Source of the DNA: Moritella sp.
GTDB lineage: Bacteria; Pseudomonadota; Gammaproteobacteria; Enterobacterales; Moritellaceae
NCBI RefSeq assembly: GCF_013215705.1
Contig: NZ_JABSQR010000006.1
Location: 124,001 to 188,000, forward strand
Length of the DNA: 64,000 nt
Direction of reading: 5' to 3'
Made by a program: the position numbers and the translations under genes. Of the stretch, positions 54,615-63,158 are shown one piece after another; the stretch's first letter is position 1; each line of letters begins with the position of its first letter. The notes beneath the pieces were generated by a model. That model was not told the origin of the DNA. It did not search any database and worked only from the letters and a program-made list of their open reading frames with translations.

Positions 54615-55232
54615 TTAACTGCTTTGGGGTTTACTTGCATCATAAGCAAGGTCGTCAGTGCTTGCCCAGCCCGCGTTTTTCGCACCGCGTGCAACAACAC
54701 GTTCAGCATAAATATCAGAGATTTTTGCAGCGTCACCAGCAAGCAATGCTTTAGTCGAACAAAGCGATGCACACATAGGTAATTTACCTTCTGCAATACG
54801 GTTCGAGCCGTATTTTTTCTTCTCTTCTGCAGAACCAGGTTCTACACCCGGTCCACCAGCACAGAAGGTACATTTGTCCATCTTGCCACGTTCAGCAAAG
54901 GCATCTTGTTTCGGGAATTGCGGTGCGCCAAACGGGCAGGCAAACAAGCAATAACCACAACCGATACACAGGTCTTTGTCGTGTCGCACAATGCCATCTT
55001 CAGTACGTTCAAAACAATCCGCAGGACAAACCGCCATACACGGTGCATCAGTGCAATGCATACAGGCCACAGAGATTGAGCTTTCTCCCGGCTCACCGTC
55101 GTTTAAGGTAACGACGCGGCGGCGTTGGATACCCCATTGTAGTGCATCATCATTTTCATTCTTACATGCGGTGACACAACCATTGCATTCAATACAACGT
55201 TTCGAGTCACACAAAAATTTCATACTCGCCAT
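54615..55232 (-). CDS. fdhB: Formate dehydrogenase iron-sulfur subunit
   Basis: 205 residues. Electron-transfer subunit with four 4Fe-4S clusters: CDSKRCIECNGCVTACKNEN (near 8-27), CMHCTDAPCMAVCPADCF, CIGCGYCLFACPFGAPQ and the split set CTFCAGG / CASLCSTKALLAG. It lacks the C-terminal membrane anchor of E. coli FdnH (about 294 residues). It lies 12 bases after fdhA and is exported with it, carrying no signal of its own. Confidence 0.94.
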   Translation of the reverse strand: MASMKFLCDSKRCIECNGCVTACKNENDDALQWGIQRRRVVTLNDGEPGESSISVACMHCTDAPCMAVCPADCFERTEDGIVRHDKDLCIGCGYCLFACPFGAPQFPKQDAFAERGKMDKCTFCAGGPGVEPGSAEEKKKYGSNRIAEGKLPMCASLCSTKALLAGDAAKISDIYAERVVARGAKNAGWASTDDLAYDASKPQSS

Positions 55233-55244
55233 TAGAATGACTCC

Positions 55245-58100
55245 TTACGCTTTAGATATTTTACAGAGGGTTACTTTGGTTTCCTGCATTTGTGTCACCG
55301 GATCATAACCATAGGTTGTGGCAATGTTCGCTGATTCACCCGATACATACGGCGTAGAGCCTGCTGGGTAGTTGCCCCGTAAATCTTCACCTTGGAAATA
55401 ACCACCAAAGTGGAACGGCAGAAATGCTAGTCCCGGTTTCACCCGACGGGTAACCATGGCTTTTACATGGATACGGCCTTTTTCAGCACCTTCAACCCAC
55501 ACCATGTCACCATCACGGAAACCTAAATCGTTGGCATCTTTCGGATTTACTTCAACAAACATTTCTTGTTGTAGTTCTGCTAACCATGGGTTGGAACGGG
55601 TTTCATCACCACCGCCTTCATACTCAACCAAACGCCCAGAAGTAAGCACGATCGGGTATTCACCTGATACATCTTTATCTTGAATTGATTTGTATAAGGT
55701 TGGCAGACGGAACATCGCTTCACTGTCATTCCACGTTGGGTAATCAGCCACAAGATCACGACGCGGTGTGTATAACGGTTCACGATGAAGCGGCACTGCA
55801 TCTGGGAATGTCCATACCACTGCACGCGCTTTCGCGTTACCGTAAGGGATACAACCGTGTTTAATTGCCACACGTTGAATACCGCCAGATACGTCAGTTT
55901 TCCAGTTTTTACCTGTTGCTTTCACTTTTTCGTCAGCCGTCAGTTCGTCCCACCAGCCAAGTTGCTTAAGCAGTTTGTCACTGAACTCTGGGAAACCACT
56001 CTCTAACTCACAATCTTTTGAATAACTGTCGACTGCTAATAAGCTTTCGCCATTACGTTCAACACCAAAACGTGCACGGAAGTTACCGCCACCTAATGCA
56101 ACAGGCTTCGATGTATCATAAAGAATATGGGTACCCGGGTGTTTCATCTCTGGCGTACCCCAACATGGCCAAGGCAGACCGTAAGTCTCACCGTGAGCAA
56201 CACCACCTTCAGCTTCTAACGTGGTTTTGTGGAATGTATGCCAGTTTTTCTGATGGGCTTTTAGACGTTCAGGACTTTGACCTGTGTAGCCAATGGTCCA
56301 CATCCCCTTGTTGTATTCGCGGGTGATGTCTTCAATCACTGGTTGGTTGTTCTTCACCTCAATATGCTTGAACAATTGCTCCGCTAAACCAAGCTTCTTA
56401 GCGAGTAAATACATGATCTCGTGATCAGGTTTAGACTCAAACAGCGGCTCAATGACCTTATCACGCCATTGAATTGAACGGTTTGTTGCCGTAACTGAAC
56501 CCGTGGTTTCAAACTGCGTCGTAGCAGGTAATAGATACACATTATCGGTACGTCCATTCATCACAGCAGCAACACCTGGATACGGATCAACAATTACCAT
56601 CATGTCCAGTTTGCCCATCGCCGTGCGCATTTCAGGACCACGGGTTTGTGAGTTAACCGCATGACCCCAATAGAACATGGCGCGGATATTATCGTTCTGC
56701 TCGATGTTGTCTTTATTTTCTAATACCCCATCAATCCAACGAGATACCGGAATACCCGCATGGTTCATTGGTTTTTTACCCCGGTAAGCATTTTGATCAA
56801 AGCGGCCTTTTAGCCACTCATAATCAACATCCCATACCCCTGCCCAATGCTGCCAAGCACCTTCAGAAAGACCGTAATAACCCGGTAAGTTATCTGCTAA
56901 TACACCAAAGTCAGTCGCACCCTGTACGTTATCGTGACCACGGAAAATATTGGCACCACCTCCCGATTTGCCTATGTTGCCTAATGCCAGTTCCAGGATA
57001 CAATAAGCACGGGTATTGTTATTACCTGTGGTATGTTGAGTCCCCCCCATACACCAGACTACACAACCGGGACGGTGTTCAGACAGCAGTTTCGCGGTTT
57101 CATAAACATCGGCTTCAGCTACGCCAGATACGCGTTCGACTTCTGCAGGTGTCCATTTAGCGACTTCAGCACGCACGTCTTCCATGCCGTAAACACGTTG
57201 GCGAATAAACTCTTTATCTTCCCAACCATTTTTAAATACGTGGTATAACACTCCCCAAACAAAAGCAACGTCAGACCCCGGGCGTAAAGACACATAGTGA
57301 TCTGCTTTTGCCGCGGTACGGGTACGACGTGGATCAGCAACAATAATTTTACAGTTGTTTTTTTCTTTGGCGATAAGGATATGCTGCATAGCAACAGGAT
57401 GAGCTTCTGCAGGATTAGAGCCAATAAACAAGATTGACTTACAGTTCTGCATATCATTTAGCGAATTGGTCATCGCCCCATAACCCCAAGTATTTGCGAC
57501 ACCAGCTACGGTTGTAGAATGACAAATACGCGCTTGGTGATCGACATTATTGGTGCCCCACATCGAGACCATTTTACGAAACAAATACGCTTGTTCATTG
57601 TTATGTTTTGCCGAACCTAACCAATAAACAGAATCAGGACCGGATTCTTCACGGATCTTAAGTACTTGCTGGCTGACTTCTTCAAGTGCTGTTTCCCAGC
57701 TCATTTTTATCCATTTACCGTTAACCAGTTTCATTGGATATTTAAGACGTTTCGCACCATGACCGTGTTCACGTAATGCAGCACCTTTTGCACAGTGACC
57801 ACCCGCATTAAACGGGTGATCAAATGCAGGTTCTTGGCCTGTCCATACCCCTTCTTGTACTTCGGCATAAATACCACAGCCCACTGAACAGTGAGAACAA
57901 ATCGTACGTTTGATTTCAACAGGTGATTCTGGATCAACAGATTTCGCTTCGGCTTTTTTCATCATGCCCGGTGCAAACATGCCAACACCGACTACACCAC
58001 CAACGGCAGCAATTGAAGAGTTACGCATAAACGAACGGCGCGAAATACCCAGTTGTTTTTCGTCCTTGTTGACCGTATCGGAACGTTTAGTTAATTTCAT
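55245..58100 (-). CDS. fdhA: Formate dehydrogenase catalytic subunit, Mo/W-bis-MGD, cysteine type
   Basis: 951 residues. Oxidises formate to CO2 on the outer face of the inner membrane. Tat signal (GISRRSFMRNSSIAAVGGVV at about 18-37). A 4Fe-4S cluster is bound by Cys68, Cys71, Cys75 and Cys103. The metal ligand is Cys193 in ARICHSTTVAG, where E. coli FdnG has selenocysteine. GYGAMTNSLNDM and the MGD-binding domains (VLTSGRLVEYEGGGDETRSN near the C-terminus) match the family. Nearby tungstate import suggests W may be the metal, but this is inference. Confidence 0.95.
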   Translation of the reverse strand: MKLTKRSDTVNKDEKQLGISRRSFMRNSSIAAVGGVVGVGMFAPGMMKKAEAKSVDPESPVEIKRTICSHCSVGCGIYAEVQEGVWTGQEPAFDHPFNAGGHCAKGAALREHGHGAKRLKYPMKLVNGKWIKMSWETALEEVSQQVLKIREESGPDSVYWLGSAKHNNEQAYLFRKMVSMWGTNNVDHQARICHSTTVAGVANTWGYGAMTNSLNDMQNCKSILFIGSNPAEAHPVAMQHILIAKEKNNCKIIVADPRRTRTAAKADHYVSLRPGSDVAFVWGVLYHVFKNGWEDKEFIRQRVYGMEDVRAEVAKWTPAEVERVSGVAEADVYETAKLLSEHRPGCVVWCMGGTQHTTGNNNTRAYCILELALGNIGKSGGGANIFRGHDNVQGATDFGVLADNLPGYYGLSEGAWQHWAGVWDVDYEWLKGRFDQNAYRGKKPMNHAGIPVSRWIDGVLENKDNIEQNDNIRAMFYWGHAVNSQTRGPEMRTAMGKLDMMVIVDPYPGVAAVMNGRTDNVYLLPATTQFETTGSVTATNRSIQWRDKVIEPLFESKPDHEIMYLLAKKLGLAEQLFKHIEVKNNQPVIEDITREYNKGMWTIGYTGQSPERLKAHQKNWHTFHKTTLEAEGGVAHGETYGLPWPCWGTPEMKHPGTHILYDTSKPVALGGGNFRARFGVERNGESLLAVDSYSKDCELESGFPEFSDKLLKQLGWWDELTADEKVKATGKNWKTDVSGGIQRVAIKHGCIPYGNAKARAVVWTFPDAVPLHREPLYTPRRDLVADYPTWNDSEAMFRLPTLYKSIQDKDVSGEYPIVLTSGRLVEYEGGGDETRSNPWLAELQQEMFVEVNPKDANDLGFRDGDMVWVEGAEKGRIHVKAMVTRRVKPGLAFLPFHFGGYFQGEDLRGNYPAGSTPYVSGESANIATTYGYDPVTQMQETKVTLCKISKA

Positions 58101-58112
58101 TTAGAGCTCCGC

Positions 58113-58316
58113 TTATAGAGAATCGTAGTAATCACGAATGTGTTGAGTTTCATGGTAACCTGTTGTCTGTTCTTGCTTAGTGTTCATATCTTGCGTGTCG
58201 TTCGATGCACACGCAGAGGTCGATACACCTGTTGCTATCACACCAGCAGTGACACCTAAACCAATATTCTTTAACAATTGGCGGCGGTTTTCATCCGGCT
58301 TATTTTGTTTACTCAT
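58113..58316 (-). CDS. Formate dehydrogenase region Tat-target small protein
   Basis: 67 residues with a twin-arginine signal (ENRRQLLKNIGLGVTAGVIA) followed by a short polar tail. Matches the small Tat-target proteins regularly found beside formate dehydrogenase genes (sometimes called FdhX or FdhT). Role unknown, perhaps assembly or export of FdhAB. It lies 12 bases before fdhA and 22 bases after the chaperone gene. Confidence 0.85.
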   Translation of the reverse strand: MSKQNKPDENRRQLLKNIGLGVTAGVIATGVSTSACASNDTQDMNTKQEQTTGYHETQHIRDYYDSL

Positions 58317-58338
58317 CCAGTTTGATCCTCTATCGTTA

Positions 58339-58956
58339 TTATTTTTTTATGTCGATAAAACGTACTTTTTCAATGCTTAAAAATTGCAAAGCTAGCTCGG
58401 CAACGGCGCTATAAAACACCGCGTTTTTCGCTACCTTTAAATCCTGACAAAAACGCTCAAACCAAGTATCGAGATGACGATTAAAAAATTCGGCTTGTAC
58501 TTTGTGATTACTTTCTGCGGCTAACATCGTCATAACTTCGAGCAATGCCGCAATATGATCTTCCGGTTCTTTCACGTCTTCATCGCGTTGAAAACCCAGC
58601 TTTTTCAAATCATGACGTAAATGTGCTAATGGCATTTCCATTAACGAACCAGTGAGATACCAGGAACAAAACGGCACGATCTCACCATGACCAATACCAA
58701 TAAATAGATCTTGGTATTCATCTTCAACCGCGGTTAATAAGGTCTTTTGTGACGCGAGTTTTAATAACGGCCAAGCCGCTGACATACCCGTGGTTTGAAT
58801 GAGTTCGTTCGGTGTATCCACATCTAAATTAGCTAACCAATCAATAACGTCAGCATCGGGGGCTTTACGTAATAGATGAGCAAGTAAACTATAAATATCA
58901 ATACGTAATCTTGTTTCTTCAGCAGCTGGCTGTGACATTTTTTGTGTTTCCATCAT
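58339..58956 (-). CDS. TorD/DmsD-family chaperone for formate dehydrogenase
   Basis: 205 residues, mostly helical. Contains LFIGIGHGEIVPFCSWYLTG then SLMEMPLAHLRHDLKKLGF and EPEDHIAALLEVMTML, the pattern of TorD-like redox-enzyme maturation proteins, which bind Tat signals and protect the apo-enzyme. The most likely client is FdhA, encoded two genes downstream. It starts 6 bases after the polyferredoxin gene. Confidence 0.9.
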   Translation of the reverse strand: MMETQKMSQPAAEETRLRIDIYSLLAHLLRKAPDADVIDWLANLDVDTPNELIQTTGMSAAWPLLKLASQKTLLTAVEDEYQDLFIGIGHGEIVPFCSWYLTGSLMEMPLAHLRHDLKKLGFQRDEDVKEPEDHIAALLEVMTMLAAESNHKVQAEFFNRHLDTWFERFCQDLKVAKNAVFYSAVAELALQFLSIEKVRFIDIKK

Positions 58957-58962
58957 TTCGTT

Positions 58963-60666
58963 TTACACTCGTAACTGACTGGTTGGATCATCAGCCATGT
59001 CAGAAAAAATATCGCGTACACGACAATCTTCACACATAGATAAACGGCGAATAGCATCACCCTGAAATTGGGAATGACCTTGTAATTTCTCGGTCAGCAT
59101 TTTAATCATCGACGCTGGCGCAAACGCTTTACCACAACTTAAACAACAGGCAGGCTCTTCTTCATGGATCATCACGGTACTTTGGCGGCTTTCTACATCC
59201 CAATTAACACCCGGTTTAAGACTAATCACTTGCTCTGGGCAGGCTTTTTCACATAAGCCACATTGCACGCAATCTTGCTCTCTAAACTGCAAACCGGGGC
59301 GTCCACCAACAGCATGTAATGCACGGGTTGGACATACCGCCACACAGCCCATACATAGCGTGCAATCATCGGTCTTACATTCAACGCTACCGTAAGGTGC
59401 ATTTTCAGGTACGCTAGATACTGTTGGTCTAACTGTGCTTTGCGCATGCAATCTATCTAATGCACTAAACAGTTTTTCACGCTTTGTCCCTGATAATTGC
59501 TCGGCCAATACACCGCTATCCATCACAGCGATCTTGTTATCTGTAACAGGCAACAAAGATGCAGGGAACGCCACAAATTCAGCCGCGGAGCTAAGTTCAA
59601 ACAAGCAAATTCGATCTGCTTCAAAACCAAGTTCAGTTAAGAAGTTATTGGCAATGGCTAACTCATCTTTTAACACGCGATCAATTGTCGCAGGCATATA
59701 AGCGATATTGGTGGCTAACAGTACTTGATGCGCACCATAAATCAGCGCACTAAACCAGGTATCCACACCAACAGTGGCTAACTCTTCCAGTGCAATCGGG
59801 ATCACATTCGATGGTAATGACGGTAATTGTGCTGCAACGTTTTCTTCATCACGGTTACCAAAGAATAAGATCGTCGGTTTAACACCACCCGCCATTTGAT
59901 AACTGTTTAACAAACGGTAAATGAAGTTCTGGGTTTTCTCTGGATCTGGTAATGCATACGTGATCGCTTCTGTCGGACAAGCCGTTGCACAAGTACCAAC
60001 CCCCTGACATAAGAACGGGTTAATCTCGATCGCATGACCATTACTTGATAACGCCCCGGCAGGACACGCATCAACACAACGCGTACAACCGCTCACACCA
60101 CGGGAAGAATGCGCACAAATATCATTGTTTAAACGGAAATATTTTGGTTTATCAAACATACCAAGCATGTCCGGTAAGGTTTCAATCACATCTGCAATCG
60201 CCGTTTTACCGCTGCCAACAGGGTAATAACCCGGTGCCGGGATCTCGGTATTGATGATGCTCTCGACGCTCATATCAACCACTAAATCAAAGCTGTCACC
60301 ACCAATCGTGACTTCCGCGAGGTTGGTATAGGTATTCAGCAAGCGACCCGCTACACGACAGTTGACTTCGAACGCGCCAAGGTAGCCTTTGATCGTGACG
60401 TCATGACTAAAAAACACCTTGGTATCTAGGCCCACTGACACTGTCTCAGCTGCTGATGTTGCCAATAGTGTCACCGAGTTAAGCGTGGCAAATTGCGGCG
60501 CTAATGCCGTGATCGTATCGTATGCACCAACGATCAATAAATTCCCTCGGCTCTCATAAGAAACCGTTGGTGGGATCAAGTTCGATAATTCAACCGTACC
60601 AGCGATTGCACTTAAGCGTGCTTGACCATTGCTATCTGTAAATGTTTCTAGAATACTTTTTAACAT
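58963..60666 (-). CDS. Polyferredoxin-like 4Fe-4S protein of the Fdh operon
   Basis: 567 residues, cytoplasmic, no signal. Several 4Fe-4S motifs: CTRCVDACPAGAL and CQGVGTCATACPTEAI (about 195-235), then CTLCMGCVAVCPTRAL and CVQCGLCEKACPEQVI (about 435-490). A C-terminal pair of CxxC motifs (CCLSCGKAF, MCEDCRVRD) may bind zinc or another cluster. The N-terminal 170 residues and the 250-400 region lack cysteine motifs and resemble related proteins at Shewanella formate dehydrogenase loci. It may feed electrons during maturation or link Fdh to another acceptor; the role is not established. First gene of the Fdh operon, behind a sigma-54-type promoter. Confidence 0.85.
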   Translation of the reverse strand: MLKSILETFTDSNGQARLSAIAGTVELSNLIPPTVSYESRGNLLIVGAYDTITALAPQFATLNSVTLLATSAAETVSVGLDTKVFFSHDVTIKGYLGAFEVNCRVAGRLLNTYTNLAEVTIGGDSFDLVVDMSVESIINTEIPAPGYYPVGSGKTAIADVIETLPDMLGMFDKPKYFRLNNDICAHSSRGVSGCTRCVDACPAGALSSNGHAIEINPFLCQGVGTCATACPTEAITYALPDPEKTQNFIYRLLNSYQMAGGVKPTILFFGNRDEENVAAQLPSLPSNVIPIALEELATVGVDTWFSALIYGAHQVLLATNIAYMPATIDRVLKDELAIANNFLTELGFEADRICLFELSSAAEFVAFPASLLPVTDNKIAVMDSGVLAEQLSGTKREKLFSALDRLHAQSTVRPTVSSVPENAPYGSVECKTDDCTLCMGCVAVCPTRALHAVGGRPGLQFREQDCVQCGLCEKACPEQVISLKPGVNWDVESRQSTVMIHEEEPACCLSCGKAFAPASMIKMLTEKLQGHSQFQGDAIRRLSMCEDCRVRDIFSDMADDPTSQLRV

Positions 60667-60782
60667 TGCTATTCCTGTATACTCGTCACCGCTAAAATTG
60701 GTGTCGATTAAACTGCGAGTTGAGTGCCCGCTGCTCTTTCTGCCGTACGATTTTTACCGTACTTTATGCTGTAGCTAATAGA

Positions 60783-60798
60783 GCAATAACCGAACCAA
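60783..60798 (-). promoter_or_regulatory. Candidate sigma-54 promoter of the formate dehydrogenase operon
   Basis: Minus strand TTGGTTCGGTTATTGC followed by T. GG and GC are 10 bases apart and the -12 half is perfect. The start of transcription would be about 105 bases before the polyferredoxin gene. A GACATTTTGTC palindrome lies about 75 bases upstream. Confidence 0.65.
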
Positions 60799-60868
60799 CT
60801 TTTAACGGAAAAAAATGACCTATAAAGAGCTAAAGTCAGATAAGGACCGTTGAGGTATTTCCAACTGA

Positions 60869-60879
60869 GACATTTTGTC
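60869..60879. promoter_or_regulatory. Palindromic site GACATTTTGTC upstream of the Fdh operon
   Basis: Same 11-base palindrome as at 42553-42563. A degenerate second copy (ATCAAATTGTCCC, around 60902-60914) lies about 30 bases further upstream. Candidate enhancer for the NtrC-type regulator encoded at 41059-42525. Confidence 0.6.
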
Positions 60880-60939
60880 GCTACAAATGATCACACCTGT
60901 ATCAAATTGTCCCGATGAAAAAAAGGGTTATTAGTCCCT

Positions 60940-61641
60940 TTATGTCTCACCTTGCTGAATAGTCTTGTGATGTGGCTCATCGCAGCCTAGCGATAATTTG
61001 AAATCTTCCGTGACGGGTTCAACTGTTTCATCTTCAACAGCTGACATTTCTGCTTCTTCTGTTTGTTCAATACTGGGGGCTTCTGCTCTATCCGTTTCCG
61101 ACACTCGATCCGTTTCTTGCTCAGGTTCTTCTAATACCGCCTTAACCCAACCACGTAGCTGCTTGGCGATACTATCGTCGAGTTTAGGAATGTTCGAAAA
61201 ATCTTCAGTATGATCGTCCATAGCACTGATATAATTGAATTCATCGGAATGAAATAATTTAGCCAGCGCGGCTTTTTTTACGGACTTATTAACCCCCTGC
61301 TTTAGAAATGAAGCAACGCCGCTGTCAAATGTTACGCAGTCTGCATCAGCAATTGTTAATACGTCATCACTGCTTTTATCTGCAATAGCGGTCTGCTTAT
61401 CGACAACGTCATACGTCACTTCATCCGGTATAACTGTTTGATTTAGTTGTGCGTTAGCATCATCAACCGGCTCCACAACTTGCTCAAATCCGGCTAACTC
61501 TGTAACGGCTGCATTCGTTACCGATGACGTTGCCACAGCCTTGTTTTTAGCCGTCAGAGAGCGGCTAGACCAACGTTGAAAAAAGTTAGTTGCCACTTGA
61601 ACGTCCTTTTTTATCTTTATAACATTTCTTTTTAAATTCAA
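60940..61641 (-). CDS. DUF3306 protein of formate dehydrogenase locus
   Basis: 233 residues, acidic, mostly disordered. N-terminal NFFQRWSSRSLTAKN and the central DSGVASFLKQGVNKSVKKAA then LAKLFHSDEFNYISAMDDHT match DUF3306, a family found with DUF3305 at formate dehydrogenase loci. Function unknown. Its start overlaps the end of the DUF3305 gene by 56 bases in another frame; a later start is possible. Confidence 0.82.
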   Translation of the reverse strand: MNLKRNVIKIKKDVQVATNFFQRWSSRSLTAKNKAVATSSVTNAAVTELAGFEQVVEPVDDANAQLNQTVIPDEVTYDVVDKQTAIADKSSDDVLTIADADCVTFDSGVASFLKQGVNKSVKKAALAKLFHSDEFNYISAMDDHTEDFSNIPKLDDSIAKQLRGWVKAVLEEPEQETDRVSETDRAEAPSIEQTEEAEMSAVEDETVEPVTEDFKLSLGCDEPHHKTIQQGET

Positions 61642-62068
61642 TCAGTTCGCCATGACGACCAATGAATGCTTCCATCCAAGCTTGCACGGGTAAGGGCATC
61701 TGAATATGTAACACTTGATAGTCGCCATCCATGTAACTGCTGGCGACACTTTGCGCGACAGTGATAAGTAACGGCGATAACTGCTCATCACTTTCTTCAC
61801 AAACAATAAACAGATGCGGGTCTTGTGAGCTGAGGTTGAAACGATAATCAGTGCGTTCATCGCGATATAACGTTAATACACGTTCATAACAAATACCGAT
61901 GCTGGGGTCTTCTTGCGTGCGGTTATGGTCATATAATTCGACATTATCAATACACCAAGACAGCGTCGTCCAACGTCCAATTTGCTTTTCTTCAGAGCGA
62001 AGACGAAACCTGATTGGCCAACTTGATTCGTCTTTTTCTAAGCGCTTATGTTCATCAATTTGTTGCAC
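61586..62068 (-). CDS. DUF3305 protein of formate dehydrogenase locus
   Basis: 160 residues, soluble. SSWPIRFRLRSEEKQIGRWT then TLSWCIDNVELYD is the conserved DUF3305 core, and VASSYMDGDYQVLHIQMPLP leads to the helical tail. It is the first gene of a two-gene unit with DUF3306, behind a sigma-54-type promoter at 62140-62155. A role in formate dehydrogenase maturation is inferred from neighbourhood only. Confidence 0.82.
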   Translation of the reverse strand: MQQIDEHKRLEKDESSWPIRFRLRSEEKQIGRWTTLSWCIDNVELYDHNRTQEDPSIGICYERVLTLYRDERTDYRFNLSSQDPHLFIVCEESDEQLSPLLITVAQSVASSYMDGDYQVLHIQMPLPVQAWMEAFIGRHGELIEFKKKCYKDKKGRSSGN

Positions 62069-62139
62069 ACATGCTCCTTTATTTTCTTTTTATAATTATT
62101 TAGTATTTGTATAATTTCTTCTATAACGCCCCCTACTCA

Positions 62140-62155
62140 GCAAAATTTAGACCAA
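62140..62155 (-). promoter_or_regulatory. Candidate sigma-54 promoter of the DUF3305-DUF3306 unit
   Basis: Minus strand TTGGTCTAAATTTTGC followed by T. Correct GG-N10-GC spacing, perfect -12 half. About 70 bases before the DUF3305 start. Confidence 0.65.
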
Positions 62156-62182
62156 GTCCAAAATAAGTGACAAATAAAAGGG

Positions 62183-62217
62183 TTGTACCCAAGTTACTTC
62201 AAGATGCTTGGGTACAA
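62183..62217. repeat. Short palindromic repeat between divergent fdhD and DUF3305 promoters
   Basis: Perfect 11-base inverted repeat TTGTACCCAAG / CTTGGGTACAA around 13 bases. The left half (TACCCAAGTTACTTCAA) matches the end of the element at 49703-49797, so this looks like an internally deleted copy. Its location exactly between two divergent sigma-54-type promoters also allows an operator role. Confidence 0.65.
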
Positions 62218-62218
62218 G

Positions 62219-62234
62219 TTGGAATGAACTTTGC
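62219..62234 (+). promoter_or_regulatory. Candidate sigma-54 promoter of fdhD
   Basis: TTGGAATGAACTTTGC followed by T. Correct GG-N10-GC spacing and perfect -12 half, about 40 bases before the fdhD start. Supports 62274 rather than 62208 as start codon. Confidence 0.65.
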
Positions 62235-62273
62235 TTACCTCTTGATAGATATATAAACCAGCAGGACTTTCGG

Positions 62274-63158
62274 ATGCCGCAATTACCAAAAATAATTAGA
62301 ACTAATTCTTCAGTTGAGCACACCATGACCGTCGACATCATGGATGAATATGGCGATACCATGACCAAAGAGATCGCGTGTGAACATCCGTTAACGATTT
62401 ATTTAAACTGGGTAGAAATCGTCACTGTGATGACGCTCGGTGTCCGCCCTGCCGACCTCGTGCTTGGATATTTAAAAAACCAAGGTTTCATTGAAGACAT
62501 TACCGCGATTGAATCAGTGATTATTGATTGGGATACAAATTCTGCAGCCGTGATCACCCGTGAAAGTACCGATGGTTTAGCAGATAAGTTATCGAAAAAA
62601 ACCGTTACCTCTGGCTGTGGTCAGGGCACCATGTTTGGCAACGTAATGAAAAAATTAGAAGGTATCACACTGCCACAACCTAAACTGCGCCAGTCAAAGC
62701 TGTATGCTTTGTTAGAGGCATTAACTCACCACAACGCCACTTATAAAGCGGCCGGTGCAGTCCATGGCTGTGCTGTGTGTAAAGACACCACGATTTTATC
62801 GTTTGTCGAAGATGTAGGTCGTCACAATGCCGTTGATACCTTGGCTGGAGAGATGTGGTTAAAAGGTCAAACAGGTGACGATAAGATCTTTTATACTACA
62901 GGCCGCCTCACGTCTGAGATGGTGATCAAAGTAGCGCAAATGGGTATTCCGGTATTACTATCTCGCTCGGGTGCTACACAAATGGGTTACGACTTAGCAA
63001 AGCAACTCGGGATCACCATGATTGCCCGTGCCAAAGGCAATCGCTTCCAAGTGTATAATGGCATGACAAACTTGATCTTGGATGTAAAAGGCCCTGACGC
63101 AGAAGCGCTAGCACAAGAACAAGAACAACCATCAACGCTAACCGGTAACAGTGCATGA
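62274..63158 (+). CDS. fdhD: Formate dehydrogenase sulfurtransferase FdhD
   Basis: 294 residues from the ATG at 62274 (AGGA upstream). FdhD transfers sulfur to the Mo/W-bis-MGD cofactor, needed for formate dehydrogenase activity. The family stretch FYTTGRLTSEMVIKVAQMGI then PVLLSRSGATQMGYDLAKQL is diagnostic, and the catalytic cysteine pair is probably CAVC in HGCAVCKDTT, with a further Cys in SGCGQGT. It overlaps the next gene by 4 bases (ATGA). Confidence 0.92.
   Translation: MPQLPKIIRTNSSVEHTMTVDIMDEYGDTMTKEIACEHPLTIYLNWVEIVTVMTLGVRPADLVLGYLKNQGFIEDITAIESVIIDWDTNSAAVITRESTDGLADKLSKKTVTSGCGQGTMFGNVMKKLEGITLPQPKLRQSKLYALLEALTHHNATYKAAGAVHGCAVCKDTTILSFVEDVGRHNAVDTLAGEMWLKGQTGDDKIFYTTGRLTSEMVIKVAQMGIPVLLSRSGATQMGYDLAKQLGITMIARAKGNRFQVYNGMTNLILDVKGPDAEALAQEQEQPSTLTGNSA

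Noticed and set aside
55260-57930. Several plus-strand frames opposite fdhA
   Set aside because: They are shadows of a strongly supported long minus-strand gene and have no family features.
62208-62273. Longer FdhD start at 62208
   Set aside because: It lies in the palindromic repeat and upstream of the sigma-54 element. The ATG at 62274 has AGGA and fits the family.
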